Of a stretch of 64,000 nucleotides of DNA, positions 24,790 through 47,300 are shown piece after piece (the first letter of the stretch is position 1; each line of letters starts with the position of its first letter). The stretch is from the NCBI GenBank assembly GCA_963989245.1, contig OZ022340.1, positions 51,920,851-51,984,850 of the forward strand, read 5' to 3'. Under the pieces are notes generated by a model. That model did not search any database. It was given only the letters and a program-made list of their open reading frames with translations, and was not told where the DNA came from. Both the position numbers and the translations under genes were made by a program. This stretch comes from Nansenia antarctica (lineage: Eukaryota > Chordata > Actinopteri > Argentiniformes > Microstomatidae).

Positions 24790-24912
24790 GCGGGGCCGCC
24801 TTCGTAAATTCACTTTGCGAGTGACGGCCTCTCGTCCAATCAAATTACTTGGTCCATTATAACATTGAACCCAGTGTGGGCTGGGCTCTGGCGAATTTAC
24901 GAACGCGGATAA
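24790..24912. mobile_element. Small foldback element (GTAAATTC ends)
   Basis: CCTTCGTAAATTCACTTTGCG on the left and GGCGAATTTACGAACGCGG on the right form inverted ends. CAATCAAATTACTTGGTCC inside is shared, inverted, with 28312-28448. Two copies of one MITE family is the simplest reading. Confidence 0.6.
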
Positions 24913-25589
24913 AGGTACCGTTTTCAAACAACTGAAAGCTACTATAAATATCGTACCCTATTATGTAAAGACTTAGAATTTCACGACACTTAATTATTAA
25001 ATAAAATATTTGGTACTACTTCGAGACTTTCAAGACAAGAGGCTTCCCACCAGTTCAGTCAGTGACACCTGACACCTGCCTGTAATTAGTTCAGATTTCC
25101 TCGCCAGCGAGTTGCATCGTGGAGAACTGCACACACTCACGGTAAGTAACCTGTTTGAGTAATTATATTATGGGGGTGGAAAAAAAATGAAGTATATTAA
25201 TAAAAAAAGAAATGCGGGTGGTGAGGTAACTTGACATGTTAAGGTTTCTTCTAGCTTGCTAACGTAACGTAAATTAGCAATGGTTCTTCTCCATAGATTA
25301 CGTTTACAAGCACACCAAATTCAGATTAAAGTCAATATGCAGGGTATTGTAACCGAATAGGTGTTTATAGGTGTTTATATGCGCTGTAGCAACTGGAATA
25401 TTCTGTTTACATCAGGGATGTGACCAAATACAGTCAGTATTTAACAGTACAACATCTCTGTAATTACAGTACATGACGTAGCAGACATCAGGGTCTGGGT
25501 ACATTCCTAAACAATGCTACGAATGAACCAACATTTTTGTACGGGAAATGGACAATAGTAACGAAATTGATCTCAATCCCTGGTATGTA

Positions 25590-25762
25590 GCTGTCAGGGG
25601 AGGCTGGTGAAGGTAGAAATCGGAGGACACCTCATTGTAATGCAACACAATGGAATGAGGAACGCTATCAAATACAGGATGTTTTTGACACCATTCCTCA
25701 TTCCATTCCATGTACTCCAATGATCCTGTCCTCTGATGTCTCCCTCCACCATCTTGTAATCT
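25590..25762. mobile_element. Small MITE-like element
   Basis: GGGGAGGCTGGTGAAGGTAG near the left end, CTCCCTCCACCATCTTG at the right, and internal GGAATGAGG/CCTCATTCC inverted words form a foldback. It is probably a non-autonomous DNA element. Confidence 0.5.
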
Positions 25763-25924
25763 CCTTCTGCTAGCTGTGTAAGCTGAAATCTATTTTCTGT
25801 ACCGTTGGATGCAAGTCACTTTATGACCTAATATAAAAAAGAAAATACTGTCTAAATGCTGTCTTCAGATCTCCTTCATTGTAGTCTTCAACGTCTCTGT
25901 TTCTGTCTGTCTTCTCTCTCCCTT

Positions 25925-25927
<3 letters not shown>

Positions 25928-26004
<77 letters not shown>
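25928..26004 (+). repeat. CT microsatellite next to an exon acceptor
   Basis: About 75 bp of (CT)n ends 10-17 bp before the likely splice acceptor of the exon at 26014, so it also forms the polypyrimidine tract. The same arrangement is seen before the exons at 32168 and 33235. Confidence 0.9.
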
Positions 26005-26009
<5 letters not shown>

Positions 26010-26013
26010 GAAG

Positions 26014-26641
26014 CGTCCAGATGCCCGGCCTCCCAGGATCCTTTGCCCTCCGAGTCGCTGAACTCGGTCATGCCGCGGCTGGTCAGCTTCCTCCCCGCCC
26101 TGCACCACGCCCTGGTCAAGGTGGCCTGCAACCCGCCCGCCGACATCTCCGCCGGGGTGGAGCGCCAAGCCCTCGCCTACCTCAGCGGCCTGAAGGACAA
26201 CAAGGTCCGCCCCTTCCCCATGACCGAGTACGACGCCAAGCTGGACGACCGGGAGCAACTCTTCCCTAAGCCCAAGCATCACAAGCTCAACATGGACGGG
26301 TACCTGCGCTCCTACTTCTACAGCCCCACCATCTACCTGGTGCCCGTGGCCAAGGCCAAGGAGCTGGTGGAGGCCCACTGCAGCCTGCCGGACTCCGCCA
26401 GCTCCCTCTCGGACCCGGAGAGTCCGGAGAAGCCCGCCCCGGAGGTCCCCAAGCCCAACGGGGGTCCGCAGCCTCCCGAGGTTCCTCCCTGCCCCGCGTC
26501 GGAACCTCAGAGGGTCCAGCAGCTGCTCAACCTGGTTCTGGACGTCCGGGGCTTGAAGAGGAAGAGGAAGATGGAGCAGGAAGCGGCGGAGAAGACAGTA
26601 TCTGAAGAAGGCTTCTCAGGAGAGGGGGGAGTTCAGACCAG
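26014..26641 (+). CDS. Internal exon, unidentified nuclear-type protein (possibly same transcript as bptf)
   Basis: An open frame of about 209 codons lies between an acceptor (TGAAG at 26013, or TCCAG at 26020, after the CT tract) and a clear GTGAGG donor after 26641. GC-rich codon use sets it off from flanking DNA. Visible segments are MPRLVSFLPALHHALVKVAC, LDDREQLFPKPKHHKLNMDG, a proline/glutamate-rich stretch, and a basic cluster GLKRKRKM that could be a nuclear localisation signal. The donor leaves phase 2 (ACC AG), which joins in frame to the exon at 29243 (C AAC ACC), so it may belong to the bptf transcript. However, I do not recall this sequence from BPTF, and the acceptor there offers alternatives, so the phase match is weak evidence. 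It could be a fish-specific bptf exon or part of another gene. I do not assign a function. Confidence 0.6.
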
Positions 26642-27685
26642 GTGAGGTTTTACTGTATTGGGTGGGCGGGGGTCAGATCAGGGGGGGTCATTTATAAACG
26701 TTGCGTACGCACAAAAGAAGGCGTACGTAACTGACGCAAATTTGGGGATTCATAGAAAACTTCCTCTACACACACTGACCGATGCATCCGCACATAAACT
26801 GGAGAAATGAGCGACTGCGATGGCAGCACTACTAGTGCTATGTAAGTCGCTTACATTATGTAAGTCGCTTTGGATAAAAGCATCAGCTCAATGCTTTTCC
26901 CCTTAGTACCCAGACAGAAGTTTCATACACGTCATTTATAGATCAGTCTTTTTGTTGTGACTACTCGTAGCTTAAAAAAAAACAAGCATCGTATTGGTAA
27001 TTTTTGTAGTTGCGTGTCGTTAGGAGAATCTCCTGACTGAGGGTCTTTCTGGTCTTCCATCTCGACCAGAGACAGTGAGGTGATGAATGGGTCTCGCTGG
27101 CGTGTTTATCATGCTTGTGAGCCCTTCTCCACGCTGCACTGCACCGCGCTACCTCCCCTTTGTTCATAAGAGCCGCAGCACAGCTGTTCCTCTCCCAGTA
27201 TAAACCTTCGTTATGATAAACTACGGCTGCTTGGGGAACCCGGGAATTGGAAATAATATATTTTTCATGCTCTTTTGTCGTGGCACTCTCACAGAAATAT
27301 GTCTTCTGCTGGTTCATGTGTTGTACACACTCTAGCCTAGTCAATTGTACCTCACAGAATTCAGATTTTTTTTCTTTCAGCAGTTGTTTGTGGAGAATAC
27401 AGGCCTAGTGTGGGTCTCTACTGTATGTTCTTATTGTCTTTGCACGTGGTATTTATTCTCGAACAAACAGAAGTTTCATACACGTAATTTCCAGACTATT
27501 GTTGCATTCTGCGGCTCACTGGAGCTACTAGCACGCCAGTGACACACAGACAGGTGTTAATCTCGAGTTAATCTCGCTTTCAGTTTGAGTTGTCAGTGAC
27601 AACTGGCTCTCTGAAGAGCCATTGTATCAATTTGTTACATAATGGCCAATGACATCGGTATTAATCTCTGTGGATGACTACTGAT

Positions 27686-27875
27686 TAGGGGTGTAACGGA
27701 TCACCTTACTCATGGATCGGATCGTGTCACGGTTTTTGAGTCACGGATAGGATAATTTTTCGGATCAACACAAAACATTTTTGTTTTTATAAAAACTGCT
27801 TTTTCCTTGAATTCTGTAAAAACACCACTTTTACTATGTGACAAAAACCAACAACATTCAAGATTTCAAAACTGG

Positions 27876-27926
<51 letters not shown>

Positions 27927-28743
27927 CATATATATATAATATATACAGTATATAACATATTCTACACTCAAACATTACATAATTATACTGAAATACACTC
28001 AATTTAAATGATAGGAGAGAGGGAGGAGGCGCCTGGTTGCAGCAGTGAGTCACTGGGCTCTTTAAAGCAGATGAATGAACATGTTTTATGCCACTTTTAA
28101 CTAAATAATAAAGTGAACCCTTATTTTGAACATGGTATGAAAAAAATGCCTACATTATCAGAAGTTGTCGAGCTACCTTTTTCGTGCCTCCCGTCATAGT
28201 TGACAGAGAAGCCAAAGTGCTCCCATACATGGGATTTAAATGACGAGGGAGGCATTTCGAGTTCTTCTCCGCCGAACAACGTAACTAGCACTCGCCATGA
28301 TACACTTGGGCCGCGTTCGTAAAATTCGCTTTGAGAGCGCCGGAGCGCACACTGGGTCCGACGTCATAAAGGGACCAAGTAATTTGATTGGACAAGAGGC
28401 GTTCCTTGAACGCTGATCAGATTCCAGAGCGGATTTACGAACGCAGCCTTGTTGTTGTGGATTCCCAGCTTCACGTGTAGTGAGCAAACAACGGATTCTT
28501 TTTCTTTCGCATTATCAACCTATCATTGCGCTTTAGAGTAAAACAAAGCCCGCAACTGTCGCGTCTATCTTTTCACGGCAACTCTACATTGTGATTTACA
28601 AGAGATATTAACTAATATTAAGTAATATTATTACTTGTTAACCAAGTATGTTTTGCAATTTTGCAATTGATCCGCGGTACACATGTGTGCCGAACCGTGG
28701 AGGGCGATCCGTACGGATCACGGATTATCCCGTTACAGCCCTA
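27686..28743. mobile_element. hAT-like non-autonomous element
   Basis: The ends are TAGGGGTGTAACGG and CCGTTACAGCCCTA. The flanking 8-mers are CTACTGAT (27678-27685) and CCACTGAT (28744-28751), a target-site duplication with one mismatch. Inside are a (TA)n tract (27879-27930), a foldback MITE at 28312-28448, and no transposase. It lies in the intron between the exons at 26014 and 29243. Confidence 0.8.
28312..28448. mobile_element. Foldback MITE nested in the hAT-like element
   Basis: CGCGTTCGTAAAATTCGCTTTG at the left and AGCGGATTTACGAACGCAG at the right are inverted ends. It is related to the element at 24790-24912. Confidence 0.6.
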
Positions 28744-29242
28744 CCACTGATTGTAGTATTGTTAGTGGTTGTGTATGTTACCTTGTGTATGTTACCTGTC
28801 ACAAGCACTCACTTGTCTTCACACCATTTCATAGGATTGCATCAAGCAGTGCAGCGTTAAGCGCAGGTGCGATCTGTAAGATGGAGATGTTGATGTGGCT
28901 GAAGGCTGTGTGTGAGGTAAACCTTCTGGTGTGGTGATAAGAGCCAGCCTGGCAAGCTTAGCTGTCTGTTACAGGGTGTTCTTGGAAGTATTTCAGCCAC
29001 CAAAACATTTTTGTTTTTATAAAAACTGCTTTTTCCTTGAATTCTGTAAAAACACCACTTTTACTATGTGACAAAAACCAACAACATTCAAGATTTCCAG
29101 TATGTTCCTCTCCAATATCCGTTTTATCATCTTGTTTGCGATTCTTTTGAATTGCTTCGGAGAGCAATTTTCAGAAGGTGAGTGTTGAAAGCGACTGTGG
29201 TTTACGACTTCATTATGTATTTAATGGCATCCTGTAGTACAG

Positions 29243-29364
29243 CAACACCCAGGACAGCACTCCCCCTAAACCAGACACCCCAAACCCCACAGAGGGGGCC
29301 TGCCCCGCCCCGCTTGAGAGCTGTGGGGGGGGGGGCCCTACGGAGCCTGAGCAGGAGCGGACAG
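29243..29364 (+). CDS. bptf: Probable bptf exon in the acidic/proline linker
   Basis: The exon runs from acceptor TACAG (C AAC ACC) to donor GTACAT, 122 bp. It encodes a Pro/Thr/Glu-rich peptide including QDSTPPKPDTPNPTEGA and TEPEQERTG. An 11-G run codes for glycines without breaking the frame. Its donor leaves phase 1, which joins exactly to the next exon (31331). Low-complexity linker sequence of this kind is known in BPTF between the first PHD finger and the conserved central block, but it is too variable for a sequence match. The call rests on phase continuity. Confidence 0.55.
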
Positions 29365-29512
29365 GTACATGGGGAAGAGTCACGCAACCACCAGCATGTC
29401 CTCCCAGCCTTTCAACCCCGCCCCCCCCTCTTCCCTAGTCATACCCTGCTGCACGTTTGCATGTCATCTGTCTCGTGCTCTGGCTGACTGCCCCCAAAGC
29501 ATCCATCCACAG

Positions 29513-29773
29513 CAGTGTTTCCTCCAGGATTTTTCACATTAGTGGCGGAGCGCTTATCTTGCGCGCAATTTTTTTTCCCGCGTGCACGCGCATAAAACAC
29601 GCACTGGCACTCAAAACAAAGACGTGGTTTCACCAAAAACTAGTATAGAGGGTGGCAACAATTATAATTTCTTAAATAGCGGTTAAGTCATTAAAGCCGA
29701 GCAGGTGATTTTATATAGAAGCTGATCAAATACCAACATATCCTACAGCTGCAGCGGAACATGCGGAACGCGC

Positions 29774-29811
<38 letters not shown>

Positions 29812-31088
29812 TCAATACGAAGTAGGCCTACGTGAGAGTACATGCACAGAACCGGCTAACGTTACTCATTAACTGTTTACACAAGTAAAATCACAGTGTG
29901 ACAGTCAGATGGAGCATTCGGTAAACAACAACAGCAAGGTAATGCTATCAGCTGAGTTAAAGAAAACCAACTCTTACCTCTGAGGACACCAACATGAGCC
30001 CTGCTTACCCGTACCTCCGCCGTTCTGTTCGTGGTGATTTTAGAAGCAATAGATTATTTTTGCCCCGCGCATATTGCTATGAATAGTTCGATCTCCACAC
30101 ATGAGTCGGCGATGTTGTCATTTAGCCAGCTCTCAGAGAAGCACATCAGGCTGCACTCCCGATACACTGAATGATGCATCACGAGTGCCTCCAACTCGTC
30201 ACATTTGTTGGGTAAGGAGTTAACATTTCCCATTACGATTGATGGTAGAAACGGCTTGTATCTCCACCGCCTCCTCGATTTAGCTTTTAGCTTCGCTCCA
30301 GCTTTGCACCCCCGGTATTTCTTCCGTAGTTCCTTCGGTAATGAGTGTTTGAAACCCTCATGTTTTGCAGTCTCTCTTAGTGCAAAGAGGGCACTTCTGG
30401 TATAAACAACTCTGGCTGAGATTGTAACATTAGACATTATACAACAAAAAACCGACAAACATTAAAAACACAGCAGCGAGACCTAATGCCGCTCAGAACG
30501 GCGCAACGTGCCGACGTCAGCTACCACCGCATTTAGTTGACCATGAACATCAGAGACATACATTACGAATGTTCATTTAAAACACTCTATAGTGAGCACT
30601 GGTATAAGAACATGAACCAGAGAACAGCAGTAAATGCAATAACCCACAGTCGTCGCTGATGATGTTCCGTTTTCGATTAGGATACGGGATTAAAGGCACC
30701 GGCGACGGGCTAAGAGAGAGAGAGGAGAGGGATTTCCTGAAATCCAAATGTCCCGCTAAATTCGGACCAATCACAAAGCTGTTTTGAAAGCGCGTCGCCT
30801 CGCGCCGCGCGCCTGTTGAGAGTCTCGATTGCAGTGCGAACACAAACGACGAGGTTAATTGCAACATTGTAACATATTGTAAATAACTACCGCTAAATCG
30901 TAACGAAATGTTGGTCTGGAAGCGGCCTAAATCTAGCTTCAATCTGCTTTTTTTCTGTTCTCCGGTCATAATAACTCGCTGCCTTTCTGCGCAGCCTGAA
31001 TCAAAGTGGACTGTCTGAATCATTTGGTGGCGGAGGAAATTCTTTGGTGGCGGCCCGCCACGAATAAATGCATATAGAGGAAACACTG
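29513..31088 (+). mobile_element. hAT-like non-autonomous element, copy 1
   Basis: It starts CAGTGTTTCCTCCAGGATTT and ends ATATAGAGGAAACACTG, with CACAG directly repeated on both sides (29508-29512, 31089-31093). A second copy in the same orientation lies at 46583-47980 in a piwil1 intron; they share ATTAGTGGCGGAG near the left end and GGCGGCCCGCCA near the right. This copy also contains a minus-strand L2 fragment. No transposase is present. Confidence 0.75.
30054..30470 (-). pseudogene. L2-clade LINE ORF2 N-terminal fragment
   Basis: A 134-codon minus-strand ORF holds KPFLPSIVMGNVNSLPNKCD and CFSESWLNDNIADS, the start of the apurinic endonuclease domain of L2-type LINEs. It stops after about one third of that domain. 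It lies inside the hAT-like element and is absent at the equivalent place in the second copy. It cannot be functional. Confidence 0.75.
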
Positions 31089-31330
31089 CACAGAGATCAT
31101 AATCCAGTCTGGTAGTTCTCCGTCATTCCCACCCTGTGGCCCGGGCTTAGGATGTGATGGCGCAGAGTGCATTGCTGTGGAGGCACGGCTCTATATGCTT
31201 TCGGCTGCTACCATCGTGCCAGTTGACAGAACATGAGCAAGCTTATTCTCTAAATTGGCTGGTTACTCTGCAGTTAGGCAGATTATCCTCTTGTTTTGGT
31301 CTGTGTCTGCTGCCTGGGACGCCCCCGCAG

Positions 31331-42325
<10,995 letters not shown>

Positions 42326-42749
42326 GTGAGTGTAGCTGGATTAGGGAGGCTGTTTGTCTAAAATCCAGGGCTTAAAGTTCTCCGGCACGGTGCCGGATTT
42401 CCGGCGCGGGGGAACTTTGAGCAAAACAAATTCACATGCTATTTGTTTACATCGTAATTTAAAGAGTCATCTTCAGCAAAGAGACAGTTCCGCCTACCAA
42501 TCACATTGCTCAAGCCAACCAACGACTTCTAGCCAATCGGAGGCAGAGTAGTGGGGCGGGCCTTAAGAAGTTTAAATGAGTGTAATGTTAGCTTGTAGAG
42601 ACGTTGGCTTTTAGCAGCCCGCTATCTCGCTAACTTTAGTAAGAGTCTATTAAAATGGAAGCCAAGTTTCTTAAACCTGGCGAAGACACAGCTATACTAG
42701 AACGAGGAGTAAGGAATAAATGGCGCTGGGCATGGATAGAGGAGAGTAG

Positions 42750-43201
42750 CAGGGTTTTTCCTGCATAGAGAACTATGAGGCGGCCGCCTCTCGACAAAAC
42801 TCTGACGGTCGTATTTTCTACAAGCGCTGCACTCTGTGGATTTCAATTGAGGCATTGCGCCGACGTGGTGGCGGGGGCGCTGTTTCGCAAATAAGTTAGC
42901 TTTCGTGTTTGCTAGCGAAACAGCTGATAGTTGATGTTGACTGCTCAAGGAGAATACATAAGTACAGAATGCCTGAGAGCCTTATATTGCATTATATTAC
43001 ATTATATTTTGAATGGTCATCTGGTGCCTGAATATTGTTTTTTCCTTTACATACTGTATATAATGACATTTCCACCATAAATTGATGGAGAAAGGGCACA
43101 AATTGGTGCATATCAATTCACCAGAATGCAAGAAATTAAGTGTTTGATGCTCGTTTAAGGACCCACCACCTCCGCCTCATTTTGAGCCAGGAAAAACCCT
43201 G
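42750..43201. mobile_element. Nested foldback element (CAGGGTTTTTCCTG ends)
   Basis: The ends are CAGGGTTTTTCCTG and CAGGAAAAACCCTG. AGTAG is directly repeated outside. Near the left GAGGCGGCCGCCTC forms a small palindrome. No protein is encoded. Confidence 0.7.
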
Positions 43202-43413
43202 AGTAGTGACGGGAAGCCTTATGGGACGTGGTGCCCAGAAGGAGAATATAAGTGATAGTGGCTTAATAAGTAATCAGTTTGTTCTTTTAAAGACATGTAT
43301 ATATTTTATTCTGTATTGTTATAGTGATAGTGGCTTAATAAGTGATGCAATCAGTTTGGCCTTTTAAAGACATCTAAATATATTATTTTATTTTGTATTG
43401 AGTATAAAACAGT

Positions 43414-43750
43414 AGTATGAATGAATGAATGAATGGTCTTTATTGTCATTAATACAGTACAGGTACCATACAACGAAATTTAGGAGGGGGGGCTCCCCTG
43501 GTGCTTGGAAAAAGACTAAAAACACGAGGGCCAAGGGTAAAATAAAAAAGGGAAAAGAGCTGGTTTACATAAATAAAGGCTATGTACACTATCTACTATA
43601 CTACTATACTATACAATAAAACACTGTGCTGTACTCTATGCTATGCTATACATATCCTAACTTTTCCTATATCTGAACCTTATGTACACAAGGGTTGTGA
43701 TATTGCACATAGTATTGTTGCACATTCATTTAAAGTATTAATGCATTTTA
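43414..43750 (-). mobile_element. L2 LINE 3' UTR fragment
   Basis: (GAAT)n tail followed by GGTCTTTATTGTCATT, TACAGGTACC and AGGGTTGTGATATTGCAC, as in the other L2 copies on this strand. No ORF2 sequence remains. Confidence 0.8.
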
Positions 43751-44145
43751 ACATTGAGACATATATTTTGTATTGACTATAAAATAGTATTAATGCATTT
43801 AAACATTGAGACAAGAAGCTGTCTTCTGTACCCGCTCTCCCAATATCTCAAACTGTGACCCCCCTCCCCAAGAAAGTTTCAGGCACAGGATTTTTTCCCA
43901 CTTTAAGCCCTGGGTATTGAATACATCAGAAATGATTTCCCCAGTGTGGCTTATTACAGTACTTGTTACCTGCAGTTTGAAGCTCTTGCTAAACATTTCT
44001 GTTTTACTGCAACATGTACTGATCTAGCTCCAAACAAGAATGTTTGCTGGTCATGTATTTGCATGTATATGCATAATTATATGTCATAATCTGTGATTGC
44101 AACAAACTCAAAAACCTTTTTTTTCCTTTTTCTTTTGTCTCCCAG

Positions 44146-44333
44146 TACGAGTACAACGCTTGGGCAGCAGACTGGTCCAAAGAAATGAAGGGGATCCCCC
44201 TGATCAGCAGCCGGCCACTGGACAACTGGATCATGTTCTTTACCCACCGCAACGCTGACGTAGCCCACGCCCTCCTGGACGGCTTAAATAAGGTGTCCCC
44301 ACCCATGGGCATCCGCATGCAGAGGCCTGTTAT
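44146..44333 (+). CDS. piwil1: piwil1 exon, pre-MID/MID start
   Basis: A 188-bp exon encoding YEYNAWAADWSKEMKGIPLI and SSRPLDNWIMFFTHRNADVA. Acceptor CTCCCAG, phase 0; donor GTGAGT, phase 2. It is the most upstream piwil1 exon in this block, and corresponds roughly to the middle of the protein. Confidence 0.95.
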
Positions 44334-47300
44334 GTGAGTTCTCACTCTGGGTTGGAGGAGACTGGAAGGAGGCACACACACACAGTGCTATAGCACCACC
44401 TAGTGGCAGGGAGCAACATATGATACCTAAGTTAATTACAACGGTGAGTCCAGCTGTGAATGGGCACAGCTAGAATTAAGGTTCCAAGCTTGAGTTAATG
44501 AGCACTTTAAGCTGCAGTATTGTACCACAGGTGTTTTACAAAGCCTTGAGTATTCTTTGCCAATCATACTTGGGTGTTATCTGAAAATTAACATGGTATC
44601 ATCAGTGGAAGTCCCATTGGTTAGATGTCCCAGTGCTTTGACAGTTTTGGTCTGTGTACAGGGTGGAGTACGAGGACCGCCAGGAGTCTCTGCTCAGGGC
44701 TCTGCAGCACAACGTTACAGAGACCACCCAGATGGTTAGTCTCTGAGCATAACATGTCTAGCAATCGTCTTAATCTGTGTCCAGGTAACCACCTCTAGGT
44801 GTTGAATGAGGACTAAAGCATGTGTGTTACCTCCTCAGGTGGTGGTGATCCTCCCCAGCATCAGGAAGGATAAGTATGACAGTGTGAAGAAGTACCTGTG
44901 TGTGGACTGTCCCACCCCCAGCCAGTGTGTGTTGGCTCGCACCCTTTCCCGCCAACAGGTCGTCATGACTGTGGCCACCAAGATTGCCCTGCAGATGAAC
45001 TGCAAGATGGGAGGAGAGCTCTGGAGTGTGGAGATCCCAGTAAGTCGCACAGTGAATTGAAATAAACCCAAAGTCACAAATGTTGTTGGGGCCCAATATA
45101 TTAAAAAAAGGCTCTGCACATACAGACCAATGCTCATGATAAGTTTAAAGTGGAATTTTATAATTTGTTGTTTTCATTATTCAATAGACACATTAAAAAC
45201 GATGAAGATATATATATAAACGGTCAAGATATCTCGCTTTGAATGCCGTCATCAGTCCTGATGTTCCAAATTGCTCAAGATTCCCGATTCCAGATTATAT
45301 TAACTCTGGGGCTTTTTTAGGAAGTAAACATAGACTTTGAGTTTTGATAGCTATGATACGTTTTGAAATTATGATAGTTTGAGACGGTATGCATTATGGA
45401 TTGACCAGAAATACACATGAACATGAATTTTGGGTAAACTTTCCCTTTTTAATGTGGATAACATTTATCTGACTGTGTGGGGAACATGACGCGTTCCGAC
45501 CGGCAGGGGGAGCTATAGGACAGTTGGTGAAGGGATGAGGGTCCGATGGGCATCGGCTGATGCCAATCGGGTCCTCATCAGGGTCCGATTGGCATCGGCT
45601 GATGCCCATCGGACCCTCATCCCTTCACCAACTGTCCTATAGCTCCCCCTGCCGGTCGGAACGCGTCATGTTCCCCACAGACTGACTACCTCACATGGGT
45701 GCAGGTACAATTTCTACAGCGTGTTCTATTTCTACAACCACACATTTCACACCTATGTGATCTCCATCCACAATCTTATGTTCCACACCATGTATCTCAA
45801 TAGAAGCATGTGCTAAACCAAACTTTGTAAGGTGTAACTTCACCTGCCTCTGTTTCACAGCTCCAGCAGCTGATGATCGTGGGCATTGACTGCTACCACG
45901 ACATAGCTGCAGGGAAGAGGTCCATTGGAGCTCTGGTGGCCAGTCTCATAAAAGGGCATGTCCAGGTATGTGGATGAGCATGGAGAAGCATGGCCTTGGG
46001 TTATGAATGTGCTCTTTACCACCAATGTTGGTAGCCAGTACCAACTGATTCCTCTTGTTTTCCAGGTGGTTCTCCAAGTGTGTGGTTCAGAGCTGTGGTC
46101 AGGAGATCATGGATGGCTTGAAAGTGGCTCTGCAAGGCAAGTTCAATGAAACAACAAAGCATTTCAAATAAGATACCATATCAAAATTGACCACTGACTG
46201 CCACATTGTAACAATCTCTTCCAAGTCTTCTTTTCAACATAATCCCTCAGAGAAGCATGAGAATGATCCCTAGTATCCTAAGTGCAGGCTCTCTTTCCCA
46301 GGTGCACTGAAGGCCTGGCTGAAGCACAACCAGTGCCTGCCCTCACGCATCATTATCTACAGAGACGGAGTGGGGGACGGGATGCTGCAGAGTGTGGTCA
46401 ACTACGAAGTGCCACAGATCATGGACTCAATCAGCACCATGGGAAAGGACTACACGTAAGAGGACCTTAAGGACCTACACCTTAATTGAGGATTTCTAAC
46501 ATAATCAACATTTTTCATGTCTTTCTACCAACATATTTTAGTACGAGATGGCAATTAGAGCGTATTAAGGCCTACATGTCTTCAGTGTTTCCTCTAGGAT
46601 TTTTCACATTAGTGGCGGAGTGGTAAAAAAAAAAAAATTGCACGCGCATGAAACGCGCACTGGCGCTCAAAACAAAGACGTAATTTCACCAAAAACTAAA
46701 GGGTGGCAACATAAAAAATAAAAAAACGAACCGGTGATTTTTATATAGAAGGTGATCAAATACCAAGATATCCTACAGCTGCAGCAGAACATGCGGAACG
46801 CGCATACAGCACTGAACATATACATGTGACTGACAGATACGCCCAAGACACACACACACACACACACACACAGAGAAAGATCATCAGCTCATCGAAGATG
46901 AAGTACACAGGGAACCGGGAACGCGCATACAGCACTGAACAACATCCGTAGAATATAAACTTTCGACTGACAGTCACAATGAAAGATCAGCTCATCAATA
47001 CAAAGTATTGCAAGCCTACATGAGAGTACACGCACAAAACCGTCTAACGTTACTCACTCAACTGTTTACACAAGTAAAATCACAGTGTGACAGTCAGATG
47101 GAGCATTCGGTAAACAACCAACAGCAAGGTAATGCTATCAGCTGAGTTAAAGAAAACCAACTTTTACCTTTGATGACACCGACATGAGCCCTGCTTACCC
47201 GTACCTCTGCCGTTCTGTTCATGGTGATTTTAGAGGCTATAGATATTTTTTGACCCGCGCATATTGCCCTGTAATTAGACCATGCGACCACACCTTGTGT

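Larger units (their letters stand above)
42366..43912. mobile_element. Composite DNA transposon with nested insertions
   Basis: CAGGGCTTAAAGTTCTCCGG at the left and CCCACTTTAAGCCCTG at the right are inverted ends. The flanking 8-mers (CTAAAATC and GGTATTGA) do not match, so either the duplication has decayed or the two ends belong to different copies joined at this place. A second element and an L2 tail are nested inside. The interval lies exactly where bptf stops and piwil1 begins. Confidence 0.6.

Noticed and set aside
25020..25150. A 5' untranslated exon ending CACG|GTAAGT
   Set aside because: The donor looks good but nothing else identifies a promoter or exon, and no joining exon could be proved.
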